This document shows positions 1 to 11,365 of a DNA stretch of 64,000 nucleotides, in pieces (the stretch's first letter is position 1; each line of letters opens with the position of its first letter). This stretch comes from Inia geoffrensis (taxonomy: Eukaryota; Chordata; Mammalia; Artiodactyla; Iniidae), in NCBI GenBank assembly GCA_036417435.1, contig CM070902.1:140171886-140235885 (forward strand), read 5' to 3'. The notes beneath the pieces were generated by a model, which saw only the letters and a program-made list of their open reading frames with translations, was not told the DNA's origin and ran no database searches. Position numbers and translations under genes: made by a program.

Positions 1-355
1 GTTGCAGCATGCGGGATCTTTTGTTGTGGCGCGTGGGTGCTTTGTTGTGGTGCACAGTCTTCTCTAGTTGCGGCGCATGGGCTTCTCTCTAGTCGTGGTG
101 CACAGGCTCCAGAGCATGTGGGGTCAGTAGTTGTGGCGCACGGGCTCTCTAGTTGGGGTGTGCGGGATCCAGAGTGCGCAGGTTCTCTAGTTGTGGCATG
201 TGGGCTCTTTAGTTGTGGTGCGTGGGGTCAGTAGTTGTAGCGCACAGGTTTAGTTGCCCCATGGCATATGGGATCTTAGTTCCCCAACCAGGGATCAAAC
301 CCATGTCCCCAGCATTGGAAGGTGGATTCCTAACCACCGGACCACCAGGGAAGTC
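1..355 (-). mobile_element. CHR-type SINE (long form), cut by window start
   Basis: The tRNA-like head lies at the right-hand end (reverse complement of GACTTCCCTGGTGGTCCGGTGG), followed leftwards by the internal module of repeated GTTGTGGCGCACGGGCTCT-like units. The A-rich tail would lie before base 1. The 65-codon open frame across 37-234 is only SINE sequence and is not a gene. Confidence 0.9.
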
Positions 356-1784
356 TCGATAGGGGTTCATTTTGATGGATTTTGATTGCTCATATTTTCT
401 TTTCCCTTGAAGTAATCTTAATTTAAGATGTCTCTTTCTTTGCCTAATTATTAAATTCTATAAATTGTAAAAAGAAACCTATGAAAAATAACTAGGTTGT
501 TTAAAACATTTACCTAAAAATGTGAAAGGCCTTCTAAATGTTTGTGTAAACATAGTTAATTCTGTCATATTATTCATAGCAATAAACTTCAAAAACACCA
601 TACATTATCCTGTGTTTCTCAGAAAAGCTTTTGAAGAATGCTATTACTGTGAAAAGCTCTTGTCAAAAAAAAAAATAAGTTAAAAGAAAAAAGAGATTTG
701 TTTCATTGTCAGATAAGTTTTGGGAAGTCCATACATTGGTTATACATCTTTTGACATAATGCATAGTGGCATATTAAAGCTCTGAGAATTTCATCGTGTA
801 AACATGTCTTGCCTTGTTTAATCCAGTGTTTCTCAGGCTTATTTAATCATAGAAACTTTTTGCTTAATACTGGTTTTGTATACATGCCATAGTGCAGTGA
901 AAATTTCTAATTCTTATGAAAGGTACAATGAACAATGAGAGGAGAGGTTATTTGCTACTTTCTGGTACATTTGGGGATTTAAAAAACTATAAAGATGATA
1001 ATTTATTATCAGACATGCATTTTGACTAATTTTCTGTAGATAGTGAAGTTCACAAATTTTTCAAATACTTAACTGTAGCTCACTATATAAAGAAACTTTA
1101 GAAAACCCAACTTAAATGTTAGATTATTAATGAAGATGTAAGGAAAGCATAAGGCTAGGAGTCAAACAGTCTGATTAGAAGTTTTGGCCATGAATTAATA
1201 CACAGTCTTTTTGTTCCTGTATAAATAGATGTGAAATAATTGATACATATGACTTACCTCATTCTTGTAAGGATTAGTTACAATAGTAGAAATGGAAATT
1301 TTATATCAGTATAAGTGTGTTGGTAATATTACTGAAACTACTGATGCTTTTGGGCATTCTAACAAATTAGTGAAAGACCCAAAAGACATTAAGTGGAAGA
1401 AGGAGGACAAAAACTCAAAGGGAGTAATTTTAAATGGCTGACAGGAAGTTATAATTGTTTCTTATGGAGTTTACTTTAATTCTCTTAATTTGCATATTTG
1501 GAATTTTATGATTGTAGAAAATCTTGATAATCTTTGTTAATATATTAGTGTAAGGCCTCCAAGCCCAGACCAGTCTCACTGTGGGATTATGGTATAAATC
1601 TATTCTTTTTACTCTTCCTGGGGTATTTGTGATTGTAGTATACATTACAGAATGCAAAGGATTAAAAATTTCTGTTCACCTCTTCTAATTTCCTTGTATT
1701 CCATGTCTTCTCCATCTGAATTCTACATTGTTGCCTCTAGTCAGTGGATTTTACTTTTCTCTTACCTTTGATATAAATGACTTG
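356..1784. other. Intronic sequence with nothing recognised
   Basis: AT-rich LRBA intron. I see no exon-like open frame with splice sites, no SINE head and no clear L1 segment here. Very old, diverged repeats cannot be excluded by eye. Confidence 0.5.
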
Positions 1785-2335
1785 AGCTTGTTTTTTTAGA
1801 TTTTTTTTAAACCATAGTTTACTAAGACATACAGTAAAATTCACTCTTTTTAGATGTACGGTTTTATGAAGTTTGTCACATGGATTTGCTTGGGTGTCCA
1901 GTACTGTAATCAAGATATTGAAAATTTTATCATCCCAGAAAAGTCCCTTCATGTTTTTCTGTCGTTAATTCTGTCCCTTCTTCCTCAGCCCCTGGCAACC
2001 ACTGATCTAACTTCTTTCCCTATATTTTTTTCTTTTCCAGAGCATCATATAAATGGAATCATACAATATGTAGCTTTTATGTCTAGCTTCTTTGACTTAG
2101 TATTATGTTTTTGAGATTGATTCATATTGTTAATGGTATTGCTAATTTGTTCCTTATTATTGCTGATTAGTATTCTGTTGTATGGTTGTACCACAATTTG
2201 TTATCCATTTACTAGTTGATGGACATCTGAATTGTTTCCAGTTTTTGGTGATTATGAATAAAACTGCTATAAACATTCATGTACAAATCTTTATGTGGAC
2301 AAATGCATTCATGAAATGGGTTGAGCTTTTTCAGG
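1785..2335 (-). mobile_element. Old L1 fragment, 3' part of element
   Basis: The sequence resembles the 3' part of an ancient L1 on the minus strand: the phrase CCTGGCAACCACTGATCTA, then AATGGAATCATACAATATG, then GTTGATGGACATCTGAATTG, in the order usual for the reverse complement of the ORF2 end and 3'UTR. It is strongly diverged and non-coding. The subfamily was not assigned. Confidence 0.7.
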
Positions 2336-2671
2336 GATCTTAATACTTCATTATTTTATTGTTGAAACTTTAGTGCCTTCTTTACCTTTTGGAGAGAGAT
2401 TAAGATACTAGAAGTAGGACTTGAGGTTTCTTGCTTATTGCACTGGGATGTAGTAAGAACTCAAATTTGTTTCTTTAGTTTTTAAATTATGAAAATAATA
2501 AACAATATTTAAACCTAATGATATATATACTAAGGATCCATTACATGTCAAACATAGTGCTAAGATTAAAAAGGATAAAAAGTATTTTTTGAAATGGTTC
2601 CTATTTTCTGGGATCATCATTTATACTCTTTGAGTGGAAAAGATTTATGGAAAATAATTGAAGAAGAAATG

Positions 2672-2864
2672 GGGGACTTCCCTGGTGGTCCAGTGGTTAG
2701 GACTTCACCTTCCAGTGCAGGGGGTGTAGGTTCGATCCCTGGTCTGGGAGCTAAGATCCCACATGCCTTTTGGCCAAAAAACTAAAACATAAAAAGCAAG
2801 CAACATTGTAACAAATTCAGTAAAGACCTTAAAAATGGTCGACATCAAAAAAATCTTTAAAAAA
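2672..2864 (+). mobile_element. CHR-1-like SINE
   Basis: It starts with a tRNA-like head (GGGACTTCCCTGGTGGTCC, then B-box-like GTAGGTTCGATCCCTGG). The body CCAAAAAACTAAAACATAAA and AATTCAGTAAAGACCTTAAA is characteristic of the CHR-1 type, and the tail is A-rich. It is one of only four SINEs in the window that run with LRBA. Confidence 0.85.
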
Positions 2865-3880
2865 GATGATTAAAATTTGTGATATGAAAAAATAATGTAT
2901 GATATGATTGAAATATTAGGTTAAATCATATGAAATTGTTATAGTCAGAAACATTTGAATATTGGTAATATAATATGGGTCATCCAGGTTTATTGTAAGC
3001 TGGAAAGGGCAGAATGGGTCTCAGAAGAGATAGGTCTTAAGAAAATGTTAAGATACGGTTCTTCAAACGATACAGGAAAGTGAGAAGCCAATCGTAGAGA
3101 ATAACAAATTTAACCTAATTTTCTGAAATGAGAAATTTCTTGTATTAGACTAAATATTCTGTAATTCCTAGGACCTGGATATAGTTTTAAAAAATCATAG
3201 TTTTAGAAGGGCCTAGGGAGAATCAGAGTGAAGTGCTAAAAAGAAAATTTGTTTAATCCAACCCTTACTGTTGAAAGTATTTTATAATTCATATTGGATC
3301 CTAAAATAGCAGATTTGATTGCCAGTACCTAAAAATTAGGATATATTTTAGACTCTTATATTTGTGTGAAATTCTTTGGATGGGGTATGTCATTTTACTA
3401 AGGACCATAATTACTGTAATGCATAATGAACTTATTGCCTTTTCTTACATGTATTGCATCTAATTCATAATTATTTCTACTTATATCTATAGCAGTGACA
3501 GAAACACCTTGCTGTCTTTACTTACATAAATTAAAATTCGAGCAGAGAGAAATATTACTATCCAGGAAATTTCTGATCTGAAAGTAGACCTGAAATTACC
3601 AAAATAAGTCTGATTATATTAGTGTAGTATGTGTAGTGTTAAATCTTGTGTAAGAATTGGGGCTTTTTGTGTTCAAATTCTGAGGATTCACAGTATTGAT
3701 GACTATTAGAAAGGGCTCAGTTATTGTAGATGGATATACCATCTTTCCTTCCTTTACTTTTGGACCTTTCTATTAAACAGATGTTTGTCCTCGTATTATC
3801 CTCTATGTCTCAACCTCTCTTTGATATTGCCTCTCTCTCTTGCCTTCTGGGACTTTGCTTAGCTCTTTTAGTTCTCAGGT
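2865..3880. other. Intronic sequence with nothing recognised
   Basis: AT-rich intron between two SINEs. No exon, RNA gene or identifiable repeat was recognised. Confidence 0.45.
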
Positions 3881-4002
3881 TTTTTTATTTTTTGGCTGCA
3901 CCATGTGGCACATGGGATGTCAGTTGCCCAGCCAGGGATCGAAACCTGTGCCCCTGCAGTGGAAATGCAGAGTCTTAACCACTGGACTGCCAGGGAAGTC
4001 CC
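3881..4002 (-). mobile_element. CHR-type SINE, short fragment
   Basis: The right end is the reverse complement of the SINE head (CACTGGACTGCCAGGGAAGTC). The left end is a T-rich stretch followed by TTTGGCTGCACCATGTGGCA, the internal part next to the tail. Most of the body is absent, so this is a short or internally deleted copy. Confidence 0.85.
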
Positions 4003-5484
4003 TCAACAATATATTTTTTATTTTTGAAAAACTGAGAACAAATTACAGAACTATTTCTGAAAGGAAAGTGAAGTGCTGTCTCTATTAAATGAAGGTGCTG
4101 GGAGGAGGTAAGCTGAACAGAGTTTCTAGGTCATGGTCTGGCTTTTTAAAGAGTTATATGAACCCTTACTGGGATATTTAGTAGGCAACATCAAAAATGA
4201 ACCCTAGGGAATACAGAGGTGTATCAGTTTGCTACGGCTGCTGTAGCACAGTACCCAAAATTGGATGGCTTAGACAAAATATAGGAAATATCTAGTTAGG
4301 GGCATAAGCTGCGATTGTCCTCTGTCCAGTTTCTGCTATACTGTATTCCTGCTACATCTTTGAGGAAAAATTTAGCAAGTTTCCAGGGAAAACATAGCTT
4401 TACTTTGAAGTATTAGAATTTTCTGTGTATGATAGTCTTTCCAGTTTTATAAATCTTTTGAAGAGAAAATAATTATTTTTGGTCTATATTTGTTTCTTGG
4501 TTTTTTGAAAATACAAGTGACAGGTTTAATGCCTAATTTCAGCTTAAAGCCTTTTATTAATGTAACCGTTGTGAAGAAAATAATCTTTGTGCCCAATTAA
4601 ACTCCTAATACAACACTTGGGAAGGTTTATTTAGATTCTTTGAATAATACACTTTAAAATTTCTATAATGTTGTACATTTAAACTATAACCTATAGAAAG
4701 CATGTTATGCCACCCTGAAGGTGGCTATATAAATTGTTTATGAGGTTCAGACCAAGACTAAAATATGTTGAAATGGAGAGTTTTGAAAAACGTTCTGTAT
4801 AGCACAGGAGACCAAATCATGCTAAAATGCAGAACAAGACTATACATCAGTTTCCAGGCTACATTATTCAAAAAAATACAACCATAAAAAAGGTAATAAG
4901 ATTACATTTTCACATTTCATGGCTAGTAAAGTACATTAGGCTGCTCAGATATTCATAATTTACTGTGACATTTGGGAAGATTACATTTTGTAGTGCACAG
5001 CCATTACTACAGCTCACATAATAACTAGCCAGTGCCTAGACTTGGATTATGATCCCTGTCATTGGAAACAAATTTGTGTTTTGAAGGTTGATCAGTTTCA
5101 AATAACTATTAGAAAGGTTTAATGTGACATACTGTAGACCCTGTGCATGCTTTTTAGGAATAATAGATATGCATATATATAGTATATCAAATATGCCACA
5201 TATTTGTATGTACCAATTTCTGTCCTCAATTTTCTCCTTGAAAGGCATATTTTATAATATTTAAAGCAATGGAGAAATATTTGAAACACCTGTCTGGATA
5301 CTGCTCTCACAGTATAAACTCAATTTAAAATCTGGTGAAATATTTGGAGGTTTTTTGGAAATTACTTTCAAAAATTAATTCTACAGCTTCTTGGAAGGGT
5401 GGTTACTGATAGTAATAAACACAGATCAAAATGAAAGATTGATGTAAGTAATATTAAGGGGAAGGTAAGGTAACTTAAGTTAGT
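4003..5484. other. Intronic sequence; one faint old repeat
   Basis: Mostly unassigned AT-rich intron. At about 4218-4290 the phrase TATCAGTTTGCTACGGCTGC followed by a GGATGGCTTAGACAAA-like motif resembles a widespread old mammalian repeat whose family I cannot name. No exon was recognised. Confidence 0.4.
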
Positions 5485-5499
5485 TGCAACTAGGTTTTT

Positions 5500-5513
5500 C
5501 AAAAATAATAAAT

Positions 5514-5568
<55 letters not shown>

Positions 5569-5890
5569 TGGCTGCATTGGGTCTTTGTTGCTGCGCACCG
5601 GCTTTCTCCAGTTGTGGTGAGCGGGGGCTACTCTTTGTTGCGGTGCGCGGGCTTCTCAATGAGGTGGCTTCTCTTGTTGCGGGGCACAGGCTCTAGGCGC
5701 GTGGGCTTCAGTAGCTGCAGCACACGGGCTCAGTAGTTGTGGCACACGGGCTCTAGAGCGCAGGCTCAGTAGTTGCGGTGCAGGGGCTTAGTTGCTCTGC
5801 GGTATGTAGGATCTTCCTGCACCAGGGCTTCAACCCCTGTTCCCTGCATTGGCGGGCGGATTCTTAACCACTGTGCCACCAGGGAAGTCC
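5500..5890 (-). mobile_element. CHR-type SINE (long form) with (TTTA)n tail
   Basis: A minus-strand long-form CHR SINE. Its head is at the right (CCACCAGGGAAGTCC), and its tail at the left has become a perfect (TTTA)n microsatellite over about 5513-5568. It is flanked by a 15-bp target-site duplication TGCAACTAGGTTTTT at 5485-5499 and 5891-5905, which fixes both ends of the insertion. Confidence 0.93.
5513..5568. repeat. (TTTA)n microsatellite, about 14 units
   Basis: A perfect tetranucleotide run arising from the tail of the surrounding SINE. Its uninterrupted length suggests it may vary in length between individuals. Confidence 0.95.
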
Positions 5891-5929
5891 TGCAACTAGG
5901 TTTTTGACCTATTCAGATCTGTGTGGAGG

Positions 5930-6900
5930 ATGTCCAAAAGTGTATGTATACTACAAACTCTCCCCTGGCCCTCGTTCCCCAGATGCTCAATTACCTCTTC
6001 AGAGGCAATCACTATTTAGTTTCTTGTGTATTGTTCTTAGGCATATGTCTTTATGTATATGTTTTACACTCAAATTGTAGCCCACTATCATGCTTTTTTC
6101 CACTTCAGTTTTCTCAGCTAAACAATGTATTTTAGAGATCTTTTTCTGTCAAATGGAGCTCCGTCATTTTTCAGTGGCTGCATCATATTCCATTATATGG
6201 TTAAACACAACTTTACTTTATAATGTGTTTTTTGGGGGGAGGTATTGTTTCTTCTATTTTCTATTAAAATGCTAAAATGAAGTTCTTGTATGTAACGTCA
6301 TTACCTAAATATATCTGTGGAATAAATTTCTAGTTGTTAAGGCAGTCATTTGTGCTTGCTTCTATTTAGCATAATTCTTTTGAGCGTGATTCATATTGTT
6401 AACTGTAATCAGTAGTTTCATTACCAAATAATTTTGTCATTTATAGTAATTTTTCAATTTTTCAGATATATATCATATCATCTGAAAATAATTGGAATTT
6501 AAATCCTCTGTTCTGATATTTATACACGTTGCTGCCTTTTGACCAAATGTGACTTCTGTATCTCCAGAATAATATCAAATGATAGTAATGATAGTGCATC
6601 CTAGTCTTTTTTCTTTCTTTTTTTTTTTTTTTTTTCTTTTTTGCGGTACGCGGGCCTCTCACTGTTGTGACCTCGCCTGTTGCGGAGCACAGGCTCCGGA
6701 TGTGTGGCTCATGGGTCCAGCCGCTCCGCGGCATGTGGGATCTTCCCGGACCAGGGCACGAACCCGTGTCCCTTGCATTGGCAGGCAGACTCTCAACCAC
6801 TGCGCCACCAGGGAAGCCCTCTAGTCTTATTTCTGACTTTCATGAGAATCATTCCAATTTTCCTATATGGACATAGTGCTGGCTTTTTGGGTGTATTTTA
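5930..6900 (-). mobile_element. Old L1 remnant, interrupted by a SINE
   Basis: The left part (to about 6450) carries phrases of an ancient L1 3' half, such as AATGGAGCTCCGTCATTTTTC and GCATCATATTCCATTATATGG. About 6455-6608, continued after the SINE at 6821, resembles the reverse complement of an old RT region (GTGCATCCTAGTCTTATTTCTGAC once the SINE is removed). The copy is highly diverged and non-coding. Confidence 0.55.
6609..6820 (-). mobile_element. CHR-2-like SINE (short form)
   Basis: The left end is an oligo-T tail, then GCGGTACGCGGGCCTCTCAC. The right end is the reversed head (CACTGCGCCACCAGGGAAGCC). A short duplication CTAGTCTT occurs at 6601-6608 and 6821-6828. Open frames over both strands here are SINE translations, not genes. 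Confidence 0.93.
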
Positions 6901-7139
6901 TTATTAAAGGAAGTCTTTTAAAATTAATAAATGTAGAAAGTTTGATGGAAATATAAACCACCACTTAGCTATGCCACAGTATTTACAGTTGCAGGTAAGA
7001 ACCATCGATGGACGCTAAAAAGTATGATGAGAAACAAGATATTTGTATGGTCTCAAAGTATTCTTTACAAGAATGCTTAATAATTTAAAAATGAAAGATA
7101 GTAACTTTAAAATGGAAAAAATTTGACAGACACCTCCTT

Positions 7140-7612
7140 AAGTAGGTGATCAAAGCTAACTTCACAAATAGCAAGACATACTGACTTCAGGTACCATCCG
7201 AAATGATACACTGAGAAGGACACACATCACTTCTGGGGTATTTTTACCAAAAATGCATAGCCTGAATTTAAACATGAAGAAATGTTCAGATTGGAAGACA
7301 GTCTATAAAATAACTGGCAAATACTTAAAAAGTGTCAAATTCATGAAAGTCAAAGAATGCCTGTGCCACTGTGTCGGTTTGGAGAAGACTAAGGGGATGC
7401 TGATCCTGGATCAGAAAAAGGACATTAGTGTAACAAGTGTCAATATTTGAGTAAGATCTGTAGTATTGTACCTGGTTTTAATGACTGTATTATGATGATG
7501 TAATATATTCACATTAGGGGAAGCTGGTTAAAGGGTATACAGGAACTGTATACTATTTTGCAATTTTTGAATGTCTGAATTATTTCAGAATAAAAGTTAA
7601 AGACAAATCAAG
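7140..7612 (+). mobile_element. Old L1 3' end (L1M-type 3'UTR)
   Basis: The order of motifs (AGAAGGACACACATCACTTC, GATCCTGGATCAGAAAAAGG, GGGGAAGCTGGTTAAAGGGT, TTATTTCAGAATAAAAGTTA) resembles the 3'UTR of old mammalian L1 subfamilies on the plus strand. It ends in an A-rich stretch. The 65-codon frame at 7253-7450 lies inside this untranslated sequence and is not taken as a gene. Confidence 0.65.
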
Positions 7613-8104
7613 CAAAAAATAGTCACAAATAATCACAAAATCAAAAAAAATATCTCTATTACACTTCTTATGTAGCTTACAGAATTTTGGGGAGCACTTA
7701 GGGAACCAAGCACGTATACTTCATAGCCAGGACCATGTAGCTAGGAGAATTGGCCCAATCACACCAAGGGACTCTTTTAGCAGAAACCCATCTGTCATCG
7801 CCTTATGCTGCATGTTACTGATTATGCAAAGAATTGTACACTAAAATCTCTGCCAGAGCTTTCCTAGAAAACCCAAAAGCCTTTATGACTGTGCTTGCTA
7901 GGAATTCTTATCTCCCTGCATGCAGATACTGCCTCCTGTTTTTCATTTTTCCATTTTTTCTTTCTCATGCCAGTGTGTATCTTTGACAGAACCTGGGACG
8001 CATATCAGTCCCTGGCTGCAAGGAGTTTTAATTGATTTCCTAGTTCTGTACCATCTTTGCTTTTCTGAAGTAAACTCTACATGGTCATGTCTATTATTCT
8101 GTTT
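7613..8104. other. Intronic sequence with nothing recognised
   Basis: Unassigned intronic sequence between an old L1 end and a SINE. Confidence 0.4.
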
Positions 8105-8394
8105 TTAAAAAAATTTATTTGGTTGTGCCTGGTCTTAGTTGTGGGAGATGGGCTCCTTAGTTGTGGCTCATGGGCTTCTTTAGTTGCGGCTGGCAGGCCC
8201 CTTAGTTGTGGCTCATGAGCTCCTTAGTTGCGGCTTGCTGGCTCCTTAGTTGTGGCAGGCGGCCTCCTTAGTTGTGGCATGTGAACTCTTAGTTGCAGCA
8301 TGCATGTGGGATCTAGTTCCCTGACCAGGGATCGAACCTGGGTCCCTGCATTGGGAGCACGGAGTCCTAACTGCTGCGTCACCAAGGTAGTCCC
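8105..8394 (-). mobile_element. CHR-type SINE with repeated internal modules
   Basis: The head is at the right (CTGCGTCACCAAGGTAGTCC; the usual CCAGGGAAGTCC has mutated), the A-rich tail at the left. The body consists of six or so related GCTCCTTAGTTGTGGC units, so it expanded or descends from a modular subfamily. Confidence 0.88.
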
Positions 8395-9231
8395 TATTCT
8401 TTTATGAGCTGTTGGATTTTGTTTTGTACAATTCGCTTTCTCCTAATTCTTGCCTACCTTTTAGGTTTAGGAAAGCATAATGAAAAATGAAGGTGTATTC
8501 AGAAGGACAGGAGTGTAGGTGAATTATGTATGTAACTGTTGTGACAGAGATCTTAAAAAAAAATCTAGTTAAAAAAGATAGGCCTGCAAAGGTAATTCTA
8601 AAAGTATTTTAATTCCTTTAAACAATTGGGGTTTGTTAAAATTAAAAAACTTTCCCTCTGTGAGGATGCTATTGGTGAGATGGCAGGGTAGGAATAGGTC
8701 AGTACAGCTTTCTCTGGGTGGATTTTCTGATAGCAATATCAATGAAATAAATTTTCTTGATTACTGACTTTGAGTGTGTGCCTAAGTTTGAGTTATCCTG
8801 ATTATTGACACGGGGGATCAAAGTGGATAGGTGTAATAAACCAAGAATTTGACAAGTAAAAATTACATGTTTTGTGTCCACTCTAAGCCTCTTTCAGCTT
8901 TTTATTTTAGCTGTGAGCTCATACATGTATAAGTAGCAAAGGACATTTAGGTTGCTGTGAGTAGCTCACAGATTACTTAATTCATAAATGAAACATTGAA
9001 TTAGAAGCAGTTATAGAGCTAAGTTAGATCTTTATTAGTATCAGGGCAGTGGTAGTGATTTACCTAAACATCCTTCATTTGTTGAAAATACTTCCATTTT
9101 TATATTCTAAGTCTCGCTTGACTTTGTGCTATCTTAACTTGAAGATTTCTTTAGAAGCTTTATTTTTTTAGAGCTGTGTGTGTTTGTGTGTGTGTGTATG
9201 TATTAAAGATCGTTTTATTGTTGTAGGGGGT
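8395..9231. other. Intronic sequence with nothing recognised; short (GT)n
   Basis: Unassigned intron upstream of the first exon in the window. A short (GT)n stretch occurs at about 9177-9198. Confidence 0.4.
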
Positions 9232-9301
9232 AGAGAAGAATGTGTATGGGAGCACTGAAACCTAATCACTAGACTACCAGGGAAGAGAAGAATGTATATG
9301 G
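9232..9301 (-). mobile_element. 34-bp tailless retroposed 5' half of tRNA-Glu with target-site duplications
   Basis: Bases 9250-9283 are flanked by an 18-bp direct repeat with one mismatch (AGAGAAGAATGTGTATGG at 9232-9249, AGAGAAGAATGTATATGG at 9284-9301). Read on the minus strand the insert begins TCCCTGGTAGTCTAGTG and ends GTGCTC. This follows mammalian tRNA-Glu (CTC) from nucleotide 1 to the anticodon loop with about five differences, mostly C/T or G/A, and fits it better than the CHR SINE head (about seven differences, judged from recalled consensus). There is no A tail. It matches the known class of tailless retropseudogenes. The alternative is a 3'-truncated SINE head. Confidence 0.65.
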
Positions 9302-9411
9302 ATGGTTACTGTGAATCTAAAGCTTAAGAGTGTACTCTAGTTATATTGAAGAAGTACTAATGCTTTTAATGTTTTCTTTTTTTTTTCCCTCCTTCCCCCT
9401 GCCCCTGGAAG

Positions 9412-9643
9412 TTGGTAGGAGGGCAATTCGATTTAGAAATGAATTTCATTATTCAAGAAGGTGAGAGTATCATCTGCATGGTGGACCTATTAGAGAAATG
9501 TGATGTTACTTGCCAAGCAGAAGTCTGGAGCATGTTTACAGCGATTCTGAAGAAGAGCATACGAAATCTTCAGGTCTGCACTGAAGTAGGCCTTGTGGAG
9601 AAAGTGCTTGGGAAAATTGAAAAAGTTGACAGTATGATAGCAG
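9412..9643 (+). CDS. LRBA: LRBA coding exon 1 of window (N-terminal helical region)
   Basis: The acceptor is CTGGAAG before TTG at 9412, preceded by a strong T/C-rich tract (9371-9405). The donor is CAG/GTATGA at 9644. The exon gives 77 codons beginning LVGGQFDLEMNF and ending KVDSMIA, plus one base of the next codon (phase 1). It belongs to the N-terminal armadillo-like part of LRBA, about residues 73-149. It is probably the second coding exon, because the human protein has about 72 residues before this point; that exon is not in the window. The segment CDVTCQAEVWSMFTAILKKS is typical of the LRBA/NBEA family. The frame stays open a little into the intron, so the true end is set by the splice site and by the next exon's phase. 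Confidence 0.95.
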
Positions 9644-9861
9644 GTATGACTTTCCATAATACAATGGTTGTGAAGAAATGAAGTTTGATTCTTAAGTACT
9701 CTATTTTTCTTATTGAATAGTATTTATTAAAATAAATATTGAGCATCTAACATGTACCTGGAACTTTAGTGTCCAAAATGTTAAGTAAGCACCATATATT
9801 TTAATCTTTCAAGAAATATAAGTAGCTTTATTATTTTATTTTTTGCTTTCTTTGTTTCCAG

Positions 9862-9962
9862 ATCTTTTAGTTGACATGTTGGGAGTGCTGGCTAGCTACA
9901 ATTTGACAGTTCGAGAACTAAAGCTGTTCTTCAGTAAACTTCAAGGAGATAAAGGGCAATGG
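9862..9962 (+). CDS. LRBA: LRBA coding exon 2 of window
   Basis: The acceptor TTTGTTTCCAG ends at 9861 and the donor is TGG/GTAAGC at 9963. The 101 bases complete the split Asp codon (G + AT) and encode DLLVDMLGVLASYNLTVREL through QGDKGQW, ending in phase 0. The preceding intron is only 218 bp. This is part of the N-terminal helical-repeat region, about residues 150-183. Confidence 0.95.
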
Positions 9963-10096
9963 GTAAGCTTAACTACTCTTTGATATTTGAAACTGTTCCT
10001 CTCCCCAAACATATTAGTAGCTTTTAAGAAATTGATATTGTTGCACAGGGGGTAAATGTCAAATTGAGGGGGAGAGATCAGTTAGAATAGCATTTA

Positions 10097-10115
10097 GCCC
10101 TCTACAGCTACTTTT
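10097..10115. repeat. Left target-site duplication of L1 at 10116-18103
   Basis: GCCCTCTACAGCTACTTTT, repeated exactly at 18104-18122. The last Ts may belong partly to the L1 tail. Confidence 0.9.
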
Positions 10116-10982
10116 TTTTTTTTACATCTTTATTGGAGTATAATTGCTTTACAATGGTGTGTTAGTTTCTGCTTTAAAACAAAGTAAATCATTTATACAT
10201 ATACATATGTTCCCATATCTCCTCCCTCTTGCGTCTCCATCCCTCCCACCCTCTCTATCCCACCCCTCCAGGTGGTAACAAAGCACCGAGCTGATCTCCC
10301 TGTGCTATGCGGCTGCTTCCCACTAGCTATTTTACGTTTGGTAGTGTATATATGTCCATGCCACTCTCTCACTTTCTCCCACCTTACCCTTCCCCCTCCC
10401 CATATCCTCAAGTCCATTCTCTAGTTGGTCTGTGTCTTTATTCCTGTCTTATCCCTAGGTTCTTCATGACATTTTTTTTTTCTTAAATTCCATATATATG
10501 TGTTAGCATACGGTATTTGTCTTTCTCTTTCTGACTTACTTCACTCTGTATGACAGATTCTAGGTCCATCCATCTCACTACAAATAGCTCAATTTTGTCT
10601 CTTTTTATGGCTGAGTAATATTCCATTGTATATATGTGCCGCATATTCTTTATCCATTCATCCGATGATGGACACTTAGGTTGTTTCCATCTCTGGGCTC
10701 TTGTAAATAGAGCTGCAATGAACATTTTGGTACATGACTCTTTTTGAATTATGGTTTCCCCAGGGTATATGCCCAGTACTGGGATTGCTGGGTCATATGG
10801 TAGTTCTATTTTTAGTTTTTTAAGGAACCTCCATACTGTTCTCCACAGTGGCTGTATCAATTTACATTCCCACCAACAGTGCAAGAGGGTTCCTTTTTCT
10901 CGACGCCCTCTCCAGCATTTATGGTTTCTAGATTTTTTGATGACGGCTCTTCTGACCGGTGTTAGATGATACCTAATTGTAG
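10116..10982 (-). mobile_element. Second L1 3' end behind the full-length L1 (probable transduced segment)
   Basis: About 867 bp of L1 3'UTR and ORF2 C-terminus. It parallels 10983-11870 but differs at many sites (for example TAAAACAAAGTAAATCATTT against TATAACAAAGTGAATCAGTT), so it is not a recent tandem duplication. It lies inside the same target-site duplications as the full-length body. The simplest reading is that the source L1 sat within an older L1 and was transcribed through to that element's poly(A) site. Confidence 0.75.
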
Positions 10983-11365
10983 TTTTTTTTTTTTTTTTTT
11001 TTTAACATCCTTATTGGAGTATAATTGCTTTACAATGGTGTGTTAATTTCTGCTTTATAACAAAGTGAATCAGTTATACATATACATATTCTCCCATATC
11101 TCTTCCCTCTTGCGTCTCCCTCCCTCCCACCCACCCTATCCCACCCCTCCAGGCGGTCACAAAGCACTGAGCTGATCTCCCTGTACTACGTGGCTGCTTC
11201 CCACTAGCTATATACCTTACGTTTGGTAGTGTATATATGTCCATGCCTCTCTCTCGCTTTGTCCCAGCTTACCCTTCCCTCTCCCAATATCCTCAAGTCT
11301 ATTCTCTAGTAGGTCTGTGTCTTTATTCCTGTCTTATCCCTAGGTTCTTCATGTCATTTTTTTTC

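Noticed and set aside
2672..2750. tRNA-like sequence with A- and B-box-like motifs
   Set aside because: It is the head of a CHR SINE with SINE body and tail after it, not a tRNA gene. The same applies to all other SINE heads.
5513..5568. Possible CRISPR-like or regulatory repeat array
   Set aside because: It is a (TTTA)n microsatellite grown from a SINE tail; there are no spacers.
6462..6824. Open frames of 81-112 codons on both strands
   Set aside because: They are translations of a CHR SINE; the same peptide wording (GTRASHCCGL, ADSQPLRHQGSP) recurs at every short-form SINE in the window.
7253..7450. 65-codon frame starting MHSLNLNMKKC
   Set aside because: Inside an old L1 3'UTR; no splice sites and no family similarity.
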